Of a DNA stretch of 64,000 nucleotides, positions 17,801-26,731 are shown in pieces. Positions within the stretch are counted from its first letter, which is position 1; the number at the start of each line of letters is the position of its first letter. The DNA comes from Magnetospirillum gryphiswaldense MSR-1 v2. GTDB taxonomy: Bacteria; Pseudomonadota; Alphaproteobacteria; Rhodospirillales; Magnetospirillaceae. Under the pieces are notes generated by a model. That model was not told the origin of the DNA, searched no databases, and worked only from the letters and a program-made list of their open reading frames with translations. The translations under genes were made by a program, and so were the position numbers. The DNA is taken from contig NC_023065.1 in the NCBI RefSeq assembly GCF_000513295.1, forward strand, positions 186,001-250,000, written 5' to 3'.

Positions 17801-18232
17801 GAAATTGGTGGTCTGCATGGGCTCGCGGGAAATGGAGTCCACATAGGCCCGAAGCAGCGGTCCGGCCTCTTCCGTCAGCTGAAAGGGCCGTAATTCGTGG
17901 TCCAGTTCGGGCGCATAGGCGAAGGGGAAGTTTTCCGCCGATTCCTCGAGGAAGAAGTCGAACGGATTGACGATGGACATGTCGGCGACCAGATCGACGT
18001 CGACGACGAATTCGCTGACCTTCTCGGGGAACACCAGCCGGGCCAGCCAATTGCCCTGCGGATCCTGTTGCCAGTTGATGAAGTGACCCTTGGGCCGGAT
18101 GTCCAGCGAATAGGACAGCACCGGGGTACGGCTATGCGGCGCCGGGCGCAGGCGGACGATCTGGGGGGAAAGGGTGACCGGGCGGTCATAGCTGTAGCGG
18201 GTGGTGTGACGCAGTTTGACGTGAATGCCCAT
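14891..18232 (-). CDS. Transglutaminase fused to DUF2126 (COG4196, glutamine-synthetase-like amidoligase)
   Basis: 1113 residues. The first ~290 form a transglutaminase-like domain with its own triad: Cys180 (LRTGSCRDSAW), His229 (FTDLHAWTEVYL) and Asp245 (IGLDPTSG). The remaining ~800 residues match DUF2126, which published domain analysis assigns to a circularly permuted glutamine-synthetase-like ligase; conserved stretches include LTQGGEPTFVSALDMEADEW, GKWYPGESLPRWA, FMIDGRHVGTGGGNHMVLGG and the C-terminal HHVVHEGGRSYSTFPVN. It is the first gene of the operon; GAGGA precedes its ATG. A peptide-tag synthesis or modification role is predicted for the set but unproven. The two transglutaminase domains in one operon (this and 11464-12339) imply two different substrates or steps. 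Confidence 0.9.
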   Translation of the reverse strand: MGIHVKLRHTTRYSYDRPVTLSPQIVRLRPAPHSRTPVLSYSLDIRPKGHFINWQQDPQGNWLARLVFPEKVSEFVVDVDLVADMSIVNPFDFFLEESAENFPFAYAPELDHELRPFQLTEEAGPLLRAYVDSISREPMQTTNFLVALNQRLQQDISYTIRMEPGVQTPEQTLSLRTGSCRDSAWLLVQILRHLGLAARFVSGYLIQLVPDVKALEGPVGADHDFTDLHAWTEVYLPGAGWIGLDPTSGLLTGEGHIPLAASPDPSSAAPITGAVEACTVGFDHRMEVIRVLETPRVTKPYSDEQWQAVLALGQQVDQRLHAGDVRLTQGGEPTFVSALDMEADEWNTDAVGPTKRAYADQLIRRLRDRFAPGAMITHGQGKWYPGESLPRWAYALTWRDDEELVWRNPALIGQEGQADNPSVAMSETFAVQLAEKLGVDDQFIHPAYEDAAYYLMREQDLPINVTPDDARLADSEERARLARVFRHGLGNPVGHVLPLQPWQAKDGNRWISGAWPTRDGRIVTIPGDSPLGFRLPLDSLPHIEPEDYPFHAERDPFEPRGNLPPRQRAPQPARQHSMTSRAAAEPSDARVIGQNVGKPQALRQTDKGMVSDNVRTALCIQPREGHLCVFLPPVETAEQYLDLIEAIEDTATQLNQPVRLEGYPAPNDPRLKTIKVTPDPGVIEVNVSPVTSWLELVRDTEALYEEAHLTRLGTEKFMIDGRHVGTGGGNHMVLGGATPADSPFLRRPDLLGSLIRFWQNHPSLSYLFSGLFIGPTSQHPRVDEARDDTLYELEIALAQLPPAGTDCPPWLVDRILRNVLVDSTGNTHRTEICIDKLYSPDGPTGRLGLVEFRAFEMPPHARMSLVQQLLLRSLIAAFWDRPYTAPLVRWGSALRDRFMLPHWIERDLAEVVEYLRSQDIAFDPAWFAPHLEFRFPVVGEISHQGIRLEIRNALEPWHVMGEEPGAGGTVRYVDSSVERLQVKADNLLGERYRIACNGVLMPLAATGTNGQWVAGVRYRAWAPASCLHPTIGIHSPLVFDLIDTLNGVSVAGCTHHVVHEGGRSYSTFPVNSYEAEARRRARFFPFGHSHGRVQTNPGRIHPDYPGTLDLRLQ

Positions 18233-18400
18233 GGTTCCTCGGAAAGATGCGCGAAGACTGGAATCGTTCCGGGCACCCTAGCACAGCCAGGGATGATTTG
18301 GCTGAAAAATAGGCGCATGTGCACATGCCTATTTTATGTGCTGTGCGCATCCGGGTGTTGCCGCTTGTCAACCCCCGGCCCGATCCGGCACCATGGCGGC

Positions 18401-21019
18401 ATGAGAGTGGATGCCGGACGCTGGGGGGTTGCGTTGCTGGATCGCACCCGCACTTGCGTGGTGGCGCTGTGTCTTGTCGTCATGCTGGCGCCCGTGGCCC
18501 GAGCCGAGGAGGTCGCCCCGCCGCAATCCATCATCGTGGTCACCGACGACAATTATCCGCCTTATATCTTTCGTGACCAGGACGGGCGGTTGCAGGGTAT
18601 TTTGCGCGACCTTTGGTCCCTGTGGTCGGAACGCACCGGCATCGCCGTTGATCTGCAAGGGCTGGATTGGGCCGAGGCGCAACGCCGCATGGCCGCCGGT
18701 CAGGCCGACGCCATCGACACCGTCTTCCGCACCGAGGCGCGGGAGCGGGTTCTGGCCTTCTCCGCCCCCTATGCCACCTTGGACGTGCCCATCTTCTTTC
18801 ATTCCGACCTGTCGGGCATCGTCGATGTCACCTCGCTCAAGGGCTTCACCATCGGCGCCAAGGACGGTGACGCCTGCGTCGACTGGCTGAAGGCCCGCGG
18901 TATCGCCAGTATCCGCCCCTATCCCAGCTACGAGGCCATCATCGACGCCATGGCCGCGCGGGAAACCCTGGTGGCCTGCATCGATAAGCCGCCGGCTTTG
19001 TACCTGATGTACAAAAAGGGCATGCAGGATGTCTTGCGCCATACCCAGCCGCTTTATTCCGGCCAGTTCCATTGGGCGGTGGCCAAGGATCGCCCGGAAC
19101 TGATGCATGTCTTGCGTCAGGGCTTCGACCTGATTTCCCCGCGTGAACGTCAGGCCATCGAGGAGCGTTGGTTCGGCTTTTCCCTCAACGATCGGGTCCA
19201 GGCCGAGGTCTGGCGGGAGATGGGGAAATACGTGCTGGCGGTGCTGGCCGTCGCCCTTTTGCTGCTGATCTGGAACTGGCTGTTGCGCCGTCAGGTTGCG
19301 CACAAGACCCAGAGTCTTACCCTGGCCTTGGACGAATTGGCGGAAAGCGAAGGCCGGTTCCGCACCATTTTCGATCACGTCAACGACGCCATCTTCATCC
19401 ATCGCGCCGATACCGGGCGGCTGTTGATGGTCAATCAGCGCATGCGCGACATGTACGGCATGGGCGATCTGCCGGTGGACCGGATCGACGTCGGAATGTG
19501 CAGCGCGGGGGTGTCGCCCTATGGCGCAGCCGAGGCTCAGGTATGGTTGAGGGCCGCCGCCGCCGGCCAGCCGCAGCAATTCGACTGGCATGCAAGGCGC
19601 CTGGACGGCAGCCTGTTTTGGGTCGAGGTGTCCATGCGGTTGGCCCGCTTCAGCGATGGCCAAAATCGTTTGCTGGTGGTGGTCCGCGACATCACCGAGC
19701 GCAAGAACGCCCAGGACCGGCTGGAGTTTATGGCCCATCACGATCCCTTGACCGAATTGCCCAACCGTTTGTTGCTGCAAGACCGGGTGGACCGTGCCAT
19801 CGCTCTGGCCGAACGGGAAGGGCGCCGCGTCGCCTTGATGTTCCTGGATCTGGATCAGTTCAAGACCGTCAACGATTCACTGGGCCATGCGGCGGGGGAT
19901 CGGCTGTTGAAGGACGTGGCATGGCGCCTGCGTCAATGCGTGCGCGAAAGCGATACCATCGCCCGGCTGGGCGGTGACGAATTCGTCATCGTCCTCAATG
20001 CCGTGCGCGACGCCGACGGCGTGGTCGAGGTGGCCGAGAAAATCCATAAAAGCGTGGCCCCGCCCATCACCATCGAGGGTCAGGAAGTCACCTCGACCCT
20101 GTCCATGGGCATCGCCATGTTCCCCGAGGATGGGCACGATTTCGACACGTTGATGAAAAAAGCCGACGCGGCCATGTACCACGCCAAGGAAAGCGGGCGG
20201 TCCACTTATCGCTTCTTCGCCGCCCGCATGAATGCCGACGCGGTGGCCCATCTGGCCCTGCGCAGCGGCCTGCATCGGGCGCTGGAACGGGGCGAGTTCC
20301 AATTGTATTTTCAGCCGCAAGTATCCCTGGCCGGCGGTGCCGTGGTGGGGGCCGAGGCGCTGATCCGCTGGAACCACCCGGAACGCGGGCTGGTGTCACC
20401 GGCGGAATTCATCCCGGTGGCCGAGGATAGCGGGCTGATCGTGCCCATGGGCGATTGGGTGTTGCGTCAGGCGTGCCGTCAGGCGGCGTTGTGGCAGGCG
20501 GGGGGGCACGCCCTGACCATGGCGGTCAACCTGTCGGCCCTGCAATTCCGCCGCGGCGATCTGGAACGGGCGGTGCGCGAGGCGCTGGAGGAAAGCGGTC
20601 TGGCGCCGCATTCGCTGGAGCTGGAACTGACCGAATCCATCATGATCCAGGACCACGAAGCAGTGATGGACATGACCCGGCGGTTGGGCGCCTTGGGGGT
20701 GCAACTGTCTATCGACGATTTCGGTACCGGCTATTCCAGCATGGCTTATCTGAAGCGTTTTGCCGTCGACAAGCTGAAGATCGATCAATCCTTCGTCCGT
20801 GACGTCCATACCGATACCGACAACGCCGCCATCACCCAGGCCATCATCCAGATGGCCCACAGCCTGAAGCTGGAGGTCATCGCCGAGGGGGTCGAGGTAA
20901 CCGAGGTGGTGGAATTCCTGCGCCATCACGGCTGTGATCTGGCGCAGGGATTCCTGTACGGGCGACCGATGACGGCGCAGCGCTTTGAAAAGACCGTGCT
21001 GGACGGCCCTATTTCCTGA
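18401..21019 (+). CDS. Membrane SBP3-PAS-GGDEF-EAL cyclic-di-GMP signalling protein
   Basis: 872 residues from the ATG at 18401; the open frame extends upstream across the divergent promoter but only this start yields a signal sequence (about 18-37). Order: periplasmic solute-binding domain of the SBP_bac_3 type (starts SIIVVTDDNYPPYIFRD; about 45-270), membrane helix (about 280-300), PAS domain (FRTIFDHVNDAIFIHRAD), GGDEF domain with an intact ARLGGDEFVIV, and EAL domain (GAEALIRWNHP, IDDFGTGYSSMAYLK, AEGVE). Both halves look catalytically competent, so direction depends on regulation. The sensor domain suggests control by an amino-acid-like or other small periplasmic ligand. It converges with the FmdB gene, overlapping by 11 nt. 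Confidence 0.9.
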   Translation: MRVDAGRWGVALLDRTRTCVVALCLVVMLAPVARAEEVAPPQSIIVVTDDNYPPYIFRDQDGRLQGILRDLWSLWSERTGIAVDLQGLDWAEAQRRMAAGQADAIDTVFRTEARERVLAFSAPYATLDVPIFFHSDLSGIVDVTSLKGFTIGAKDGDACVDWLKARGIASIRPYPSYEAIIDAMAARETLVACIDKPPALYLMYKKGMQDVLRHTQPLYSGQFHWAVAKDRPELMHVLRQGFDLISPRERQAIEERWFGFSLNDRVQAEVWREMGKYVLAVLAVALLLLIWNWLLRRQVAHKTQSLTLALDELAESEGRFRTIFDHVNDAIFIHRADTGRLLMVNQRMRDMYGMGDLPVDRIDVGMCSAGVSPYGAAEAQVWLRAAAAGQPQQFDWHARRLDGSLFWVEVSMRLARFSDGQNRLLVVVRDITERKNAQDRLEFMAHHDPLTELPNRLLLQDRVDRAIALAEREGRRVALMFLDLDQFKTVNDSLGHAAGDRLLKDVAWRLRQCVRESDTIARLGGDEFVIVLNAVRDADGVVEVAEKIHKSVAPPITIEGQEVTSTLSMGIAMFPEDGHDFDTLMKKADAAMYHAKESGRSTYRFFAARMNADAVAHLALRSGLHRALERGEFQLYFQPQVSLAGGAVVGAEALIRWNHPERGLVSPAEFIPVAEDSGLIVPMGDWVLRQACRQAALWQAGGHALTMAVNLSALQFRRGDLERAVREALEESGLAPHSLELELTESIMIQDHEAVMDMTRRLGALGVQLSIDDFGTGYSSMAYLKRFAVDKLKIDQSFVRDVHTDTDNAAITQAIIQMAHSLKLEVIAEGVEVTEVVEFLRHHGCDLAQGFLYGRPMTAQRFEKTVLDGPIS

Positions 21020-21245
21020 GGCCCTTCAGTTCCGATTTGGAATAATTGCTGAAGTGGCCTTCCCGCGCGGCCTGGGCTCGACCGGCGGAAATCAAACCCG
21101 CGCTCTTGCCGGCGGGGGCCAGCGATCCGATCGTCCGTTCCAGCTTGGCGCTGCCGCATTGCGGGCAGGTGGGCGTATCCGACGATCGCACCAGGGTTTC
21201 AAATTCGGCCTGGCAGTCCGAGCACTGAAAGGAATACAGCGGCAT
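21009..21245 (-). CDS. FmdB-family zinc ribbon protein
   Basis: 78 residues from the ATG at 21245, which has GAGGA upstream and gives the standard family start MPLYSFQCSDCQAEFETLV. Two CxxC knuckles (CSDC at 8-11, CPQC near 27-30) form a zinc ribbon. The family is widespread and often called a putative regulatory protein, but its function is not established. The C-terminal half is low-complexity (GRAQAAREGHFSNYSKSEL), as usual. Overlaps the end of the convergent GGDEF-EAL gene. Confidence 0.85.
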   Translation of the reverse strand: MPLYSFQCSDCQAEFETLVRSSDTPTCPQCGSAKLERTIGSLAPAGKSAGLISAGRAQAAREGHFSNYSKSELKGLRK

Positions 21246-21505
21246 GATTCCTCGGGGGTTGCGGGTGGCGATGGCGGTACCGCCAGTATAGATCATTGTG
21301 CAGGCGCGAAGGCAAGTGTCGTCACAGCATTTGCCGCACGGATGCGACGGGCTTGAAATCGGCCTGGACTTGCCAATTTATGCCCAAGGCTCTTTTCCGC
21401 CCCATCGCTTCGGGGTAAGGTCGGGGCCACAGCCGGACGGGTGAGCCGTCGGGCTCAAGGGAGGCAGGCCGGCCCACGGCCGCCATGAAACGGGCAAAGG
21501 ATACC

Positions 21506-22207
21506 ATGCGAAAAGTCCATTCAGACGCTACGAGCGCCCTTGCCGGGCTGCTGCGCGACGGCATGACCATCATGGCCGGCGGCTTTGGCCTGTGCGGCAT
21601 CCCCGAGAACCTGATCGAAGCGATCAAGGAATCCGGGGTCAAGGATCTGACTGTCATCTCCAACAATTGCGGCGTCGACGGCTGGGGCCTGGGCCGCCTG
21701 CTGGACGCGGGCCAGATCCGGAAGATGGTGTCGTCCTATGTGGGCGAGAACAAGCTGTTCGCCCAGCAATACCTGTCGGGCCAGCTTGAGCTGGAATTCA
21801 ACCCGCAAGGCACCCTGGCCGAACGCATCCGCGCCGGCGGCGCCGGCATTCCCGCCTTCTTCACCAAGACCGGCGTCGGCACCATCGTCGCCGACGGCAA
21901 GGAAGTGCGCGAATTCAATGGCGAGAAGTATGTGATGGAAACCGGTCTGGTCGCCGATCTGTCCATCGTCAAGGCCTGGACCGGCGACACCGAGGGCAAT
22001 CTGGTCTATCGCAAGACGGCGCGCAACTTCAACCCGATGATGGCCACCGCCGGCAAGATCACCGTGGCGGAAGTGGAGCATCTGGTGAAGCCGGGCGAAA
22101 TCGACCCCGACCACATCCACACGCCCGGCATCTATGTGAAGCGCATCATCCTGGGCAAGAACTACGAAAAGCGCATCGAGCAGCGCACCACCCGCAAGCG
22201 GGTCTGA
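21506..22207 (+). CDS. scoA: 3-oxoacid CoA-transferase subunit A
   Basis: 233 residues from the ATG at 21506 (AAAGGA 4 nt before it); an in-frame ATG at 21485 lacks this site. The family glycine motif [13 protein letters not shown] is near residue 25, and later segments match the alpha subunit of succinyl-CoA:3-ketoacid CoA-transferase ([29 protein letters not shown]). With subunit B it moves CoA from succinyl-CoA to acetoacetate, feeding ketone bodies and poly-3-hydroxybutyrate breakdown products to thiolase. It is 13 nt from scoB and clearly an operon. An atoD-type role on other acyl groups is possible. Confidence 0.93.
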   Translation: MRKVHSDATSALAGLLRDGMTIMAGGFGLCGIPENLIEAIKESGVKDLTVISNNCGVDGWGLGRLLDAGQIRKMVSSYVGENKLFAQQYLSGQLELEFNPQGTLAERIRAGGAGIPAFFTKTGVGTIVADGKEVREFNGEKYVMETGLVADLSIVKAWTGDTEGNLVYRKTARNFNPMMATAGKITVAEVEHLVKPGEIDPDHIHTPGIYVKRIILGKNYEKRIEQRTTRKRV

Positions 22208-22220
22208 AGGGGAAAAAACG

Positions 22221-22862
22221 ATGGCTTGGACTCGTGACGAAATGGCGGCCCGTGCCGCCCGCGAACTTCAGGATGGCTTTTACGTCAACCTGGGCATCGG
22301 CATCCCCACCCTGGTTGCCAATTTCATCCCCGACGGCATGGAAGTGACGTTGCAGTCGGAAAACGGCATGCTCGGCATGGGCCCGTTCCCGTTTGACGGT
22401 GACGAAGACCCCGATCTGATCAATGCCGGCAAGCAGACCATTACCGAATTGCCGACCTCGTCGTTTTTCTCCTCCGCCGACAGCTTCGCCATGATCCGCG
22501 GCGGTCACATCGACCTGTCCATTCTGGGCGCCATGCAGGTGGCCGAAAACGGCGATCTGGCCAACTGGATGATTCCGGGCAAGATGGTCAAGGGCATGGG
22601 CGGCGCCATGGATCTGGTCGCCGGCGTCAAGAAGGTGGTGGTGGTGATGGAACACACCGCCAAGGACGGCGAAAAGAAGCTGCTGAAGGCCTGTAACCTG
22701 CCGCTGACCGGGGCCGGTGTCGTCGACATCGTCATCACCGATCTGGCGGTGTTCGCCATTGACAAGCACGGCCAAGGCGGCATGACCTTGCTGGAAATGG
22801 CCGACGGCGTCACCGTCGAGGAACTGCGCAGCAAGACCGAGGCCGATTTCAAGGTCGCCTGA
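22221..22862 (+). CDS. scoB: 3-oxoacid CoA-transferase subunit B
   Basis: 213 residues. The catalytic glutamate lies in [14 protein letters not shown] (near residue 47), where it forms the covalent thioester with CoA in this family. Further matches: [15 protein letters not shown] near the N-terminus, [23 protein letters not shown] and the C-terminal [16 protein letters not shown]. It is the partner of scoA, 13 nt downstream with AGGGGA before the ATG. A bidirectional terminator follows. Confidence 0.94.
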   Translation: MAWTRDEMAARAARELQDGFYVNLGIGIPTLVANFIPDGMEVTLQSENGMLGMGPFPFDGDEDPDLINAGKQTITELPTSSFFSSADSFAMIRGGHIDLSILGAMQVAENGDLANWMIPGKMVKGMGGAMDLVAGVKKVVVVMEHTAKDGEKKLLKACNLPLTGAGVVDIVITDLAVFAIDKHGQGGMTLLEMADGVTVEELRSKTEADFKVA

Positions 22863-22876
22863 GGCTTTGTCGCATC

Positions 22877-22910
22877 ACGGAAAAGCCGGGCCTCGTGCCC
22901 GGCTTTTTTC
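22877..22910. terminator. Bidirectional intrinsic terminator between scoB and modD
   Basis: AAAAGCCGGGC (22881-22891), 5-nt loop, GCCCGGCTTTT (22897-22907), then TTC on the plus strand; the A-run on the left gives a T-run on the minus strand. It serves both convergent transcripts. Confidence 0.92.
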
Positions 22911-22911
22911 T

Positions 22912-23742
22912 TTATACCCCGATTTTCACGGCCACATCCTTGGGCGGTGCCCAATAGGGGGCCGAGGTCACCAACACTCGCGCGCCCGCGCGGGCGTAAT
23001 CCGCAGCATTGGCCGCGTTGACGCCACCGGCGGCGGCAAGGGTGCCCGGCCAATCGGCCAAGGCATGGGCGGCTTCCGCCACCTGAGGCGGGGTGAATTT
23101 CTCCAGTTGCAACACGTCCACCCCGGCCTGAGCGGCGCTGAGGGCCGTGTCCAGATCGGCCACTTCCATGACGATCTTCTTTTCCGGGCAGCGTTGCTTC
23201 AACTCTGCCACCACGCCGGAAAGCGGGCGATGGCCGGTGAAGGTGAGATGCTCGGCGAAGACCAGCACGGTTTCCGACAGGCCCAGACGATGCGGCACGG
23301 CGCCGCCGGCGATGATCGCCTTGACCGCCACCGCGCGGGTACCGGGAAAGGATTTGCGGGTGCAGGCGACGGTGATGCGGCTGTCCACCGCGTGGGCGGC
23401 GGCGACGATGGCAGCGGCGGAACTGGCCATGCCCGAGGCCATTTCCAGCAGGGTCTGCGCCACTTTCCAGCCCAGCAACAGCGCCTGGGCGCGGCCCGTG
23501 GCGGTCAGGATGATGTCACCGGCAGCCAGATGCGAGCCGTCGCCGGCCAGCATCTCCACCTTGGCCCCGGCCAGTTCCAGCAGGCGGGCGGCTTCCGGGG
23601 CCAGGGCCAGCACCATGGCATTGCGGGCGGCAAAGCTCATGTGACCCGGTGCCGTGCCGATACCCAGGGATTGGGTGGTGAGGTCGCCGAAGGGGGCATC
23701 CTCGGACAGCCAGGATTGCAGGACGGAATCGGCAAGGCGCAT
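22912..23742 (-). CDS. modD: ModD, quinolinate-phosphoribosyltransferase-like protein linked to molybdenum genes
   Basis: 276 residues across the nicotinate-nucleotide pyrophosphorylase fold: start LADSVLQSWLSEDAPFGDLTTQ, central CTRKSFPGTRAVAVKAIIAGG (the family RK-PG-R segment), and VLQLEKFTPPQVAE with AAAGGVNAANAADYA. ModD proteins resemble NadC but cluster with molybdate transport genes; their reaction is not established. Here the gene lies 62 nt downstream of the molybdenum enzyme NasA on the same strand, which supports ModD over NadC (no nadA or nadB nearby). It is probably the last gene of the nitrate assimilation operon. Confidence 0.8.
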   Translation of the reverse strand: MRLADSVLQSWLSEDAPFGDLTTQSLGIGTAPGHMSFAARNAMVLALAPEAARLLELAGAKVEMLAGDGSHLAAGDIILTATGRAQALLLGWKVAQTLLEMASGMASSAAAIVAAAHAVDSRITVACTRKSFPGTRAVAVKAIIAGGAVPHRLGLSETVLVFAEHLTFTGHRPLSGVVAELKQRCPEKKIVMEVADLDTALSAAQAGVDVLQLEKFTPPQVAEAAHALADWPGTLAAAGGVNAANAADYARAGARVLVTSAPYWAPPKDVAVKIGV

Positions 23743-23804
23743 GAAAAAATCCTTGGGCGACGGGGGCTTTCAGTAGACCCCGCCGCTTTGGCCTTGTCCA
23801 GCCG

Positions 23805-26402
23805 TCAGGCCACCGCCACTTCACGCTGGCCCAACAGCGCCTTCAGTTCGGGGATGCACGAGCCGCAGCCGGTGCCGGCCTTCAGTGCCGCGCCGATCTG
23901 GGCCACATCCGCCGCCTGGCCGCTGGCGATCAAATGGGTGATGGTGTGCAGGCCGACCGAGAAACAGGCGCAGATGATCGGGCCTTGGTCGACATGACGG
24001 CCCGGCGCCTTGCCGGCCAGGATGGCGGCGCGGTCGCTGCCGTCGGACAAAGCCTTGCCGATCAGCCCGGCGATCCAGCCCCGTGCCATGTCGGGGCGAT
24101 CGGGGGCGATGAACAGGGCCGCCTGCAATTTTCCGTCCTTGACCCAGGCGTGGCGGATGATTCCCTTGGCCCGGTCCCGCACCTCCAGCACCTGACCGTC
24201 GAAATGGCTGTTCAACTGCTCGATCAGACCATCGAGCTGGGTATTGTCGCTGCCGGCCAGTTCGGTGGCCTGGGCGCCGTCCAGGCGATGGCGGCTCCAC
24301 CATGGCGCTTGCGGGGCGGGGGCGTCGGCAGCGATCAGCAGACCGGCCCAAGCGGTGGCGTAGGGGGTGACGGAAACCGCCGCATGCTTTGATTCCGGCT
24401 GTCCCGATTGCGGGTCGGTGTGGCCGGGCAGCAGCCGCCCGACCAATCCTTGGGCGGCATGGCAGTCGTTCCAGTGCATGGGGACGAAGACATGGCCGGG
24501 CGCCTGCTCCGCCGTCAGGCGGGCGCGGACGACCATGCGGCCCAGGCGGCTTTTCACCGTGACCAGGGCACCATCGATGATGCCCAGTTTTTCAGCGTCA
24601 GCGGGGTGGATGTCGGCTAAAGCCTGATCGCGGTGCCCCGACAGCCGGGGCGCCAGGGCGGTGCGGGTCAGGGTGTGCCAATGGTCGCGATAGCGTCCGG
24701 TGTTCAGGCGCAGTGGATAGGTGACGGTCGGGCTTTCCTTGGGCGGACGGTGGTTGACCGGCACCAGCACGGCGCGACTGTCGGCGGTGAAGAAGCGGCC
24801 ATCGCCGAAGAAGCGCTTGGCCCCCCATTGGAACGGGCTGAAACGGTCGTAATCGTTGATCTGGCTGATCGACAGGTCAAGGTCGCGGCTGCCGCCATTC
24901 TCGAATCCGGTGAGGGCGGCATATTCGCGGAAGATGGCTTCCGGGCCGCGCCAGCCGAAGGCATCGCCATGGCCCAGCGCCTGGGCGACGCGGGCCAAGG
25001 CCCACCAATCGGGCTTGGCCTCGCCCGCAGGGGGCAAGAATGGCAATTGCCGTGAAATCGTGCGTTCCGAATTGGTCACCGTGCCGCTTTTCTCGCCCCA
25101 GCCATGGGCCGGCAGCTTGATATGGGCGAAACGCAAGGTGTCGGAATCGATGACGCAATCCGAGACGATGACCACCGGGCATTTGGCCAAGGCGCGGCGG
25201 ACCAGATCGGTCTCGGGCAGGCTGACGGCGGGGTTGGTGGCCATGATCCACACCGCCTTGATCTTGCCGGCATCCATGGCGCGGAACAGGTCGACCGCCT
25301 TCAGCCCTTCCTTCTTCGCCATCTTGGGGGCGTCCCAGAAGCGGCGGACGCGGTCGATGCTGGTGGGGTCGAAGCCCATATGGGCGGCCAGTTGGTTGGC
25401 CAGTCCGCCCACTTCGCGCCCGCCCATGGCGTTGGGCTGGCCGGTGACCGAGAACGGCCCCATGCCGGCATGGCCGATGCGTCCGGTGGCCAGATGGACG
25501 TTGATGATGGCGTTGACCTTGTCGGTGCCCGCCGACGACTGGTTGACGCCCTGGCTGAATACGGTGACCACCTTTTGCGTGGTGGCGAACAGATCGAAAA
25601 AGCGGGTCAACAGGGTGCGGTCGAGGCCGGTGGCGCTGACGCTGTCGGCGCGCGCCGCCGCCAGGGTTTCGGTGAAGCCGTTGGTATGGGCGTCGATGAA
25701 GGCGAAATCCAGCACGCCCGCCGCTTCGCAATGGGCGAGCAATCCGTTGAACAAGGCGACGTCGCTGCCCGGCGCCAGGGCCAGATGCAGATCGGCGATG
25801 TCGCAGCTATCGGTGCGGCGGGGGTCGATGACTACCACTTGGGTAGCACGCTGCTCGCGCGCTTTTTTCAGCCGCTGGAACAGCACCGGATGGCACCACG
25901 CCAGGTTCGAGCCCACCAGCACCACCAGATCGGCCTGTTCCAGGTCGTCATAGCATCCCGGCACGGTGTCGGCGCCGAAGGCGCGGCGATGCCCGGCCAC
26001 GGTCGAGGCCATGCACAGGCGCGAATTGGTGTCGACGTTGGCGGTGCCCAAATAGCCCTTGGCCAGCTTGTTGGCGGCGTAATAATCCTCGGTCAGCAAT
26101 TGACCGGACAGGTAGAAGGCGAAGGAATCGGGGCCGTGCAGATCGGTGACGGCGCGGATGCGCCCCGCCGCTTCGGTGATGGCGCTGTCCCAATCGGTGC
26201 GCCTGCCATCGACCACGGGATATAAAAGTCGGGTTTCCAGGCCCAAGGTGTCGCCCAGCGCCGTGCCCTTGGAACACAATCGCCCGTAATTGGCCGGGTG
26301 TTCCGGGTCGCCCCGCACCACCCAGCCGTCGGCGGACTTTTCGGCGATGACGCCGCAGCCGACGCCGCAATAGGGACAGGTGGTGCGGATGCGGTCAGCC
26401 AT
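23805..26402 (-). CDS. nasA: Assimilatory nitrate reductase catalytic subunit NasA
   Basis: 865 residues, molybdopterin-guanine-dinucleotide oxidoreductase. An N-terminal [4Fe-4S] site is formed by Cys9, 12, 16 and 43 (TCPYCGVGCGV, RLCSKG). The MGD-binding body includes DTNSRLCMASTVAGHRRAFG, where the Cys is the likely Mo ligand, VFSQGVNQSSAGTDKVNAI and GGREVGGLANQLAAHMG. The C-terminal ~60 residues are a BFD-like [2Fe-2S] domain (CACFSVGLHTITHLI, CGSCIPELKALLG), which marks the assimilatory cytoplasmic form. It reduces nitrate to nitrite for the adjacent NirBD. There is no Tat signal. It overlaps nirD by 8 nt. Confidence 0.95.
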   Translation of the reverse strand: MADRIRTTCPYCGVGCGVIAEKSADGWVVRGDPEHPANYGRLCSKGTALGDTLGLETRLLYPVVDGRRTDWDSAITEAAGRIRAVTDLHGPDSFAFYLSGQLLTEDYYAANKLAKGYLGTANVDTNSRLCMASTVAGHRRAFGADTVPGCYDDLEQADLVVLVGSNLAWCHPVLFQRLKKAREQRATQVVVIDPRRTDSCDIADLHLALAPGSDVALFNGLLAHCEAAGVLDFAFIDAHTNGFTETLAAARADSVSATGLDRTLLTRFFDLFATTQKVVTVFSQGVNQSSAGTDKVNAIINVHLATGRIGHAGMGPFSVTGQPNAMGGREVGGLANQLAAHMGFDPTSIDRVRRFWDAPKMAKKEGLKAVDLFRAMDAGKIKAVWIMATNPAVSLPETDLVRRALAKCPVVIVSDCVIDSDTLRFAHIKLPAHGWGEKSGTVTNSERTISRQLPFLPPAGEAKPDWWALARVAQALGHGDAFGWRGPEAIFREYAALTGFENGGSRDLDLSISQINDYDRFSPFQWGAKRFFGDGRFFTADSRAVLVPVNHRPPKESPTVTYPLRLNTGRYRDHWHTLTRTALAPRLSGHRDQALADIHPADAEKLGIIDGALVTVKSRLGRMVVRARLTAEQAPGHVFVPMHWNDCHAAQGLVGRLLPGHTDPQSGQPESKHAAVSVTPYATAWAGLLIAADAPAPQAPWWSRHRLDGAQATELAGSDNTQLDGLIEQLNSHFDGQVLEVRDRAKGIIRHAWVKDGKLQAALFIAPDRPDMARGWIAGLIGKALSDGSDRAAILAGKAPGRHVDQGPIICACFSVGLHTITHLIASGQAADVAQIGAALKAGTGCGSCIPELKALLGQREVAVA

Positions 26403-26730
26403 GGGCCACCTTTTTTGCCGTGGTCAAGCCCAGCAACAGCCGCCCGCCCTCGTCGCGCAGGGGCAGGGGGGTGGTGCAGCCTTCGTCCGGGGCCTGGGCC
26501 TCGCCGCTGTTGAGGTCGATGACCCAATTATGCAGCGGGCAGGCGACCTTGCGGCCCATGACGATGCCTTCCGACAACGGCCCGTTCTTGTGCGGGCATT
26601 TGTTGATGAGGGCGAAAACCTCGTCGTCGCCGGTGCGGAACACCGCCACCTGTCCCATATGGGTTTCCACCGTGCGCGCCCCCAGGCGGGGAATGTCGGC
26701 CAGGGTGCCGATATCGATCCAGTCCATCAT
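26395..26730 (-). CDS. nirD: Nitrite reductase (NADH) small subunit NirD
   Basis: 111 residues, a Rieske-like domain with Cys45-x-His47 (NKCPHKNGPLSEG) and Cys64-xx-His67 (ACPLHNW), so unlike some NirD proteins it keeps all four cluster ligands. It is the small subunit of cytoplasmic NADH-dependent nitrite reductase, converting nitrite to ammonium. It starts 2 nt after the nirB stop and overlaps nasA. Confidence 0.93.
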   Translation of the reverse strand: MMDWIDIGTLADIPRLGARTVETHMGQVAVFRTGDDEVFALINKCPHKNGPLSEGIVMGRKVACPLHNWVIDLNSGEAQAPDEGCTTPLPLRDEGGRLLLGLTTAKKVAHG

Positions 26731-26731
26731 C

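Noticed and set aside
17897-18400. N-terminal extension of the GGDEF-EAL protein
   Set aside because: It would overlap the divergent DUF2126 gene and its promoter; the ATG at 18401 gives a proper signal sequence.
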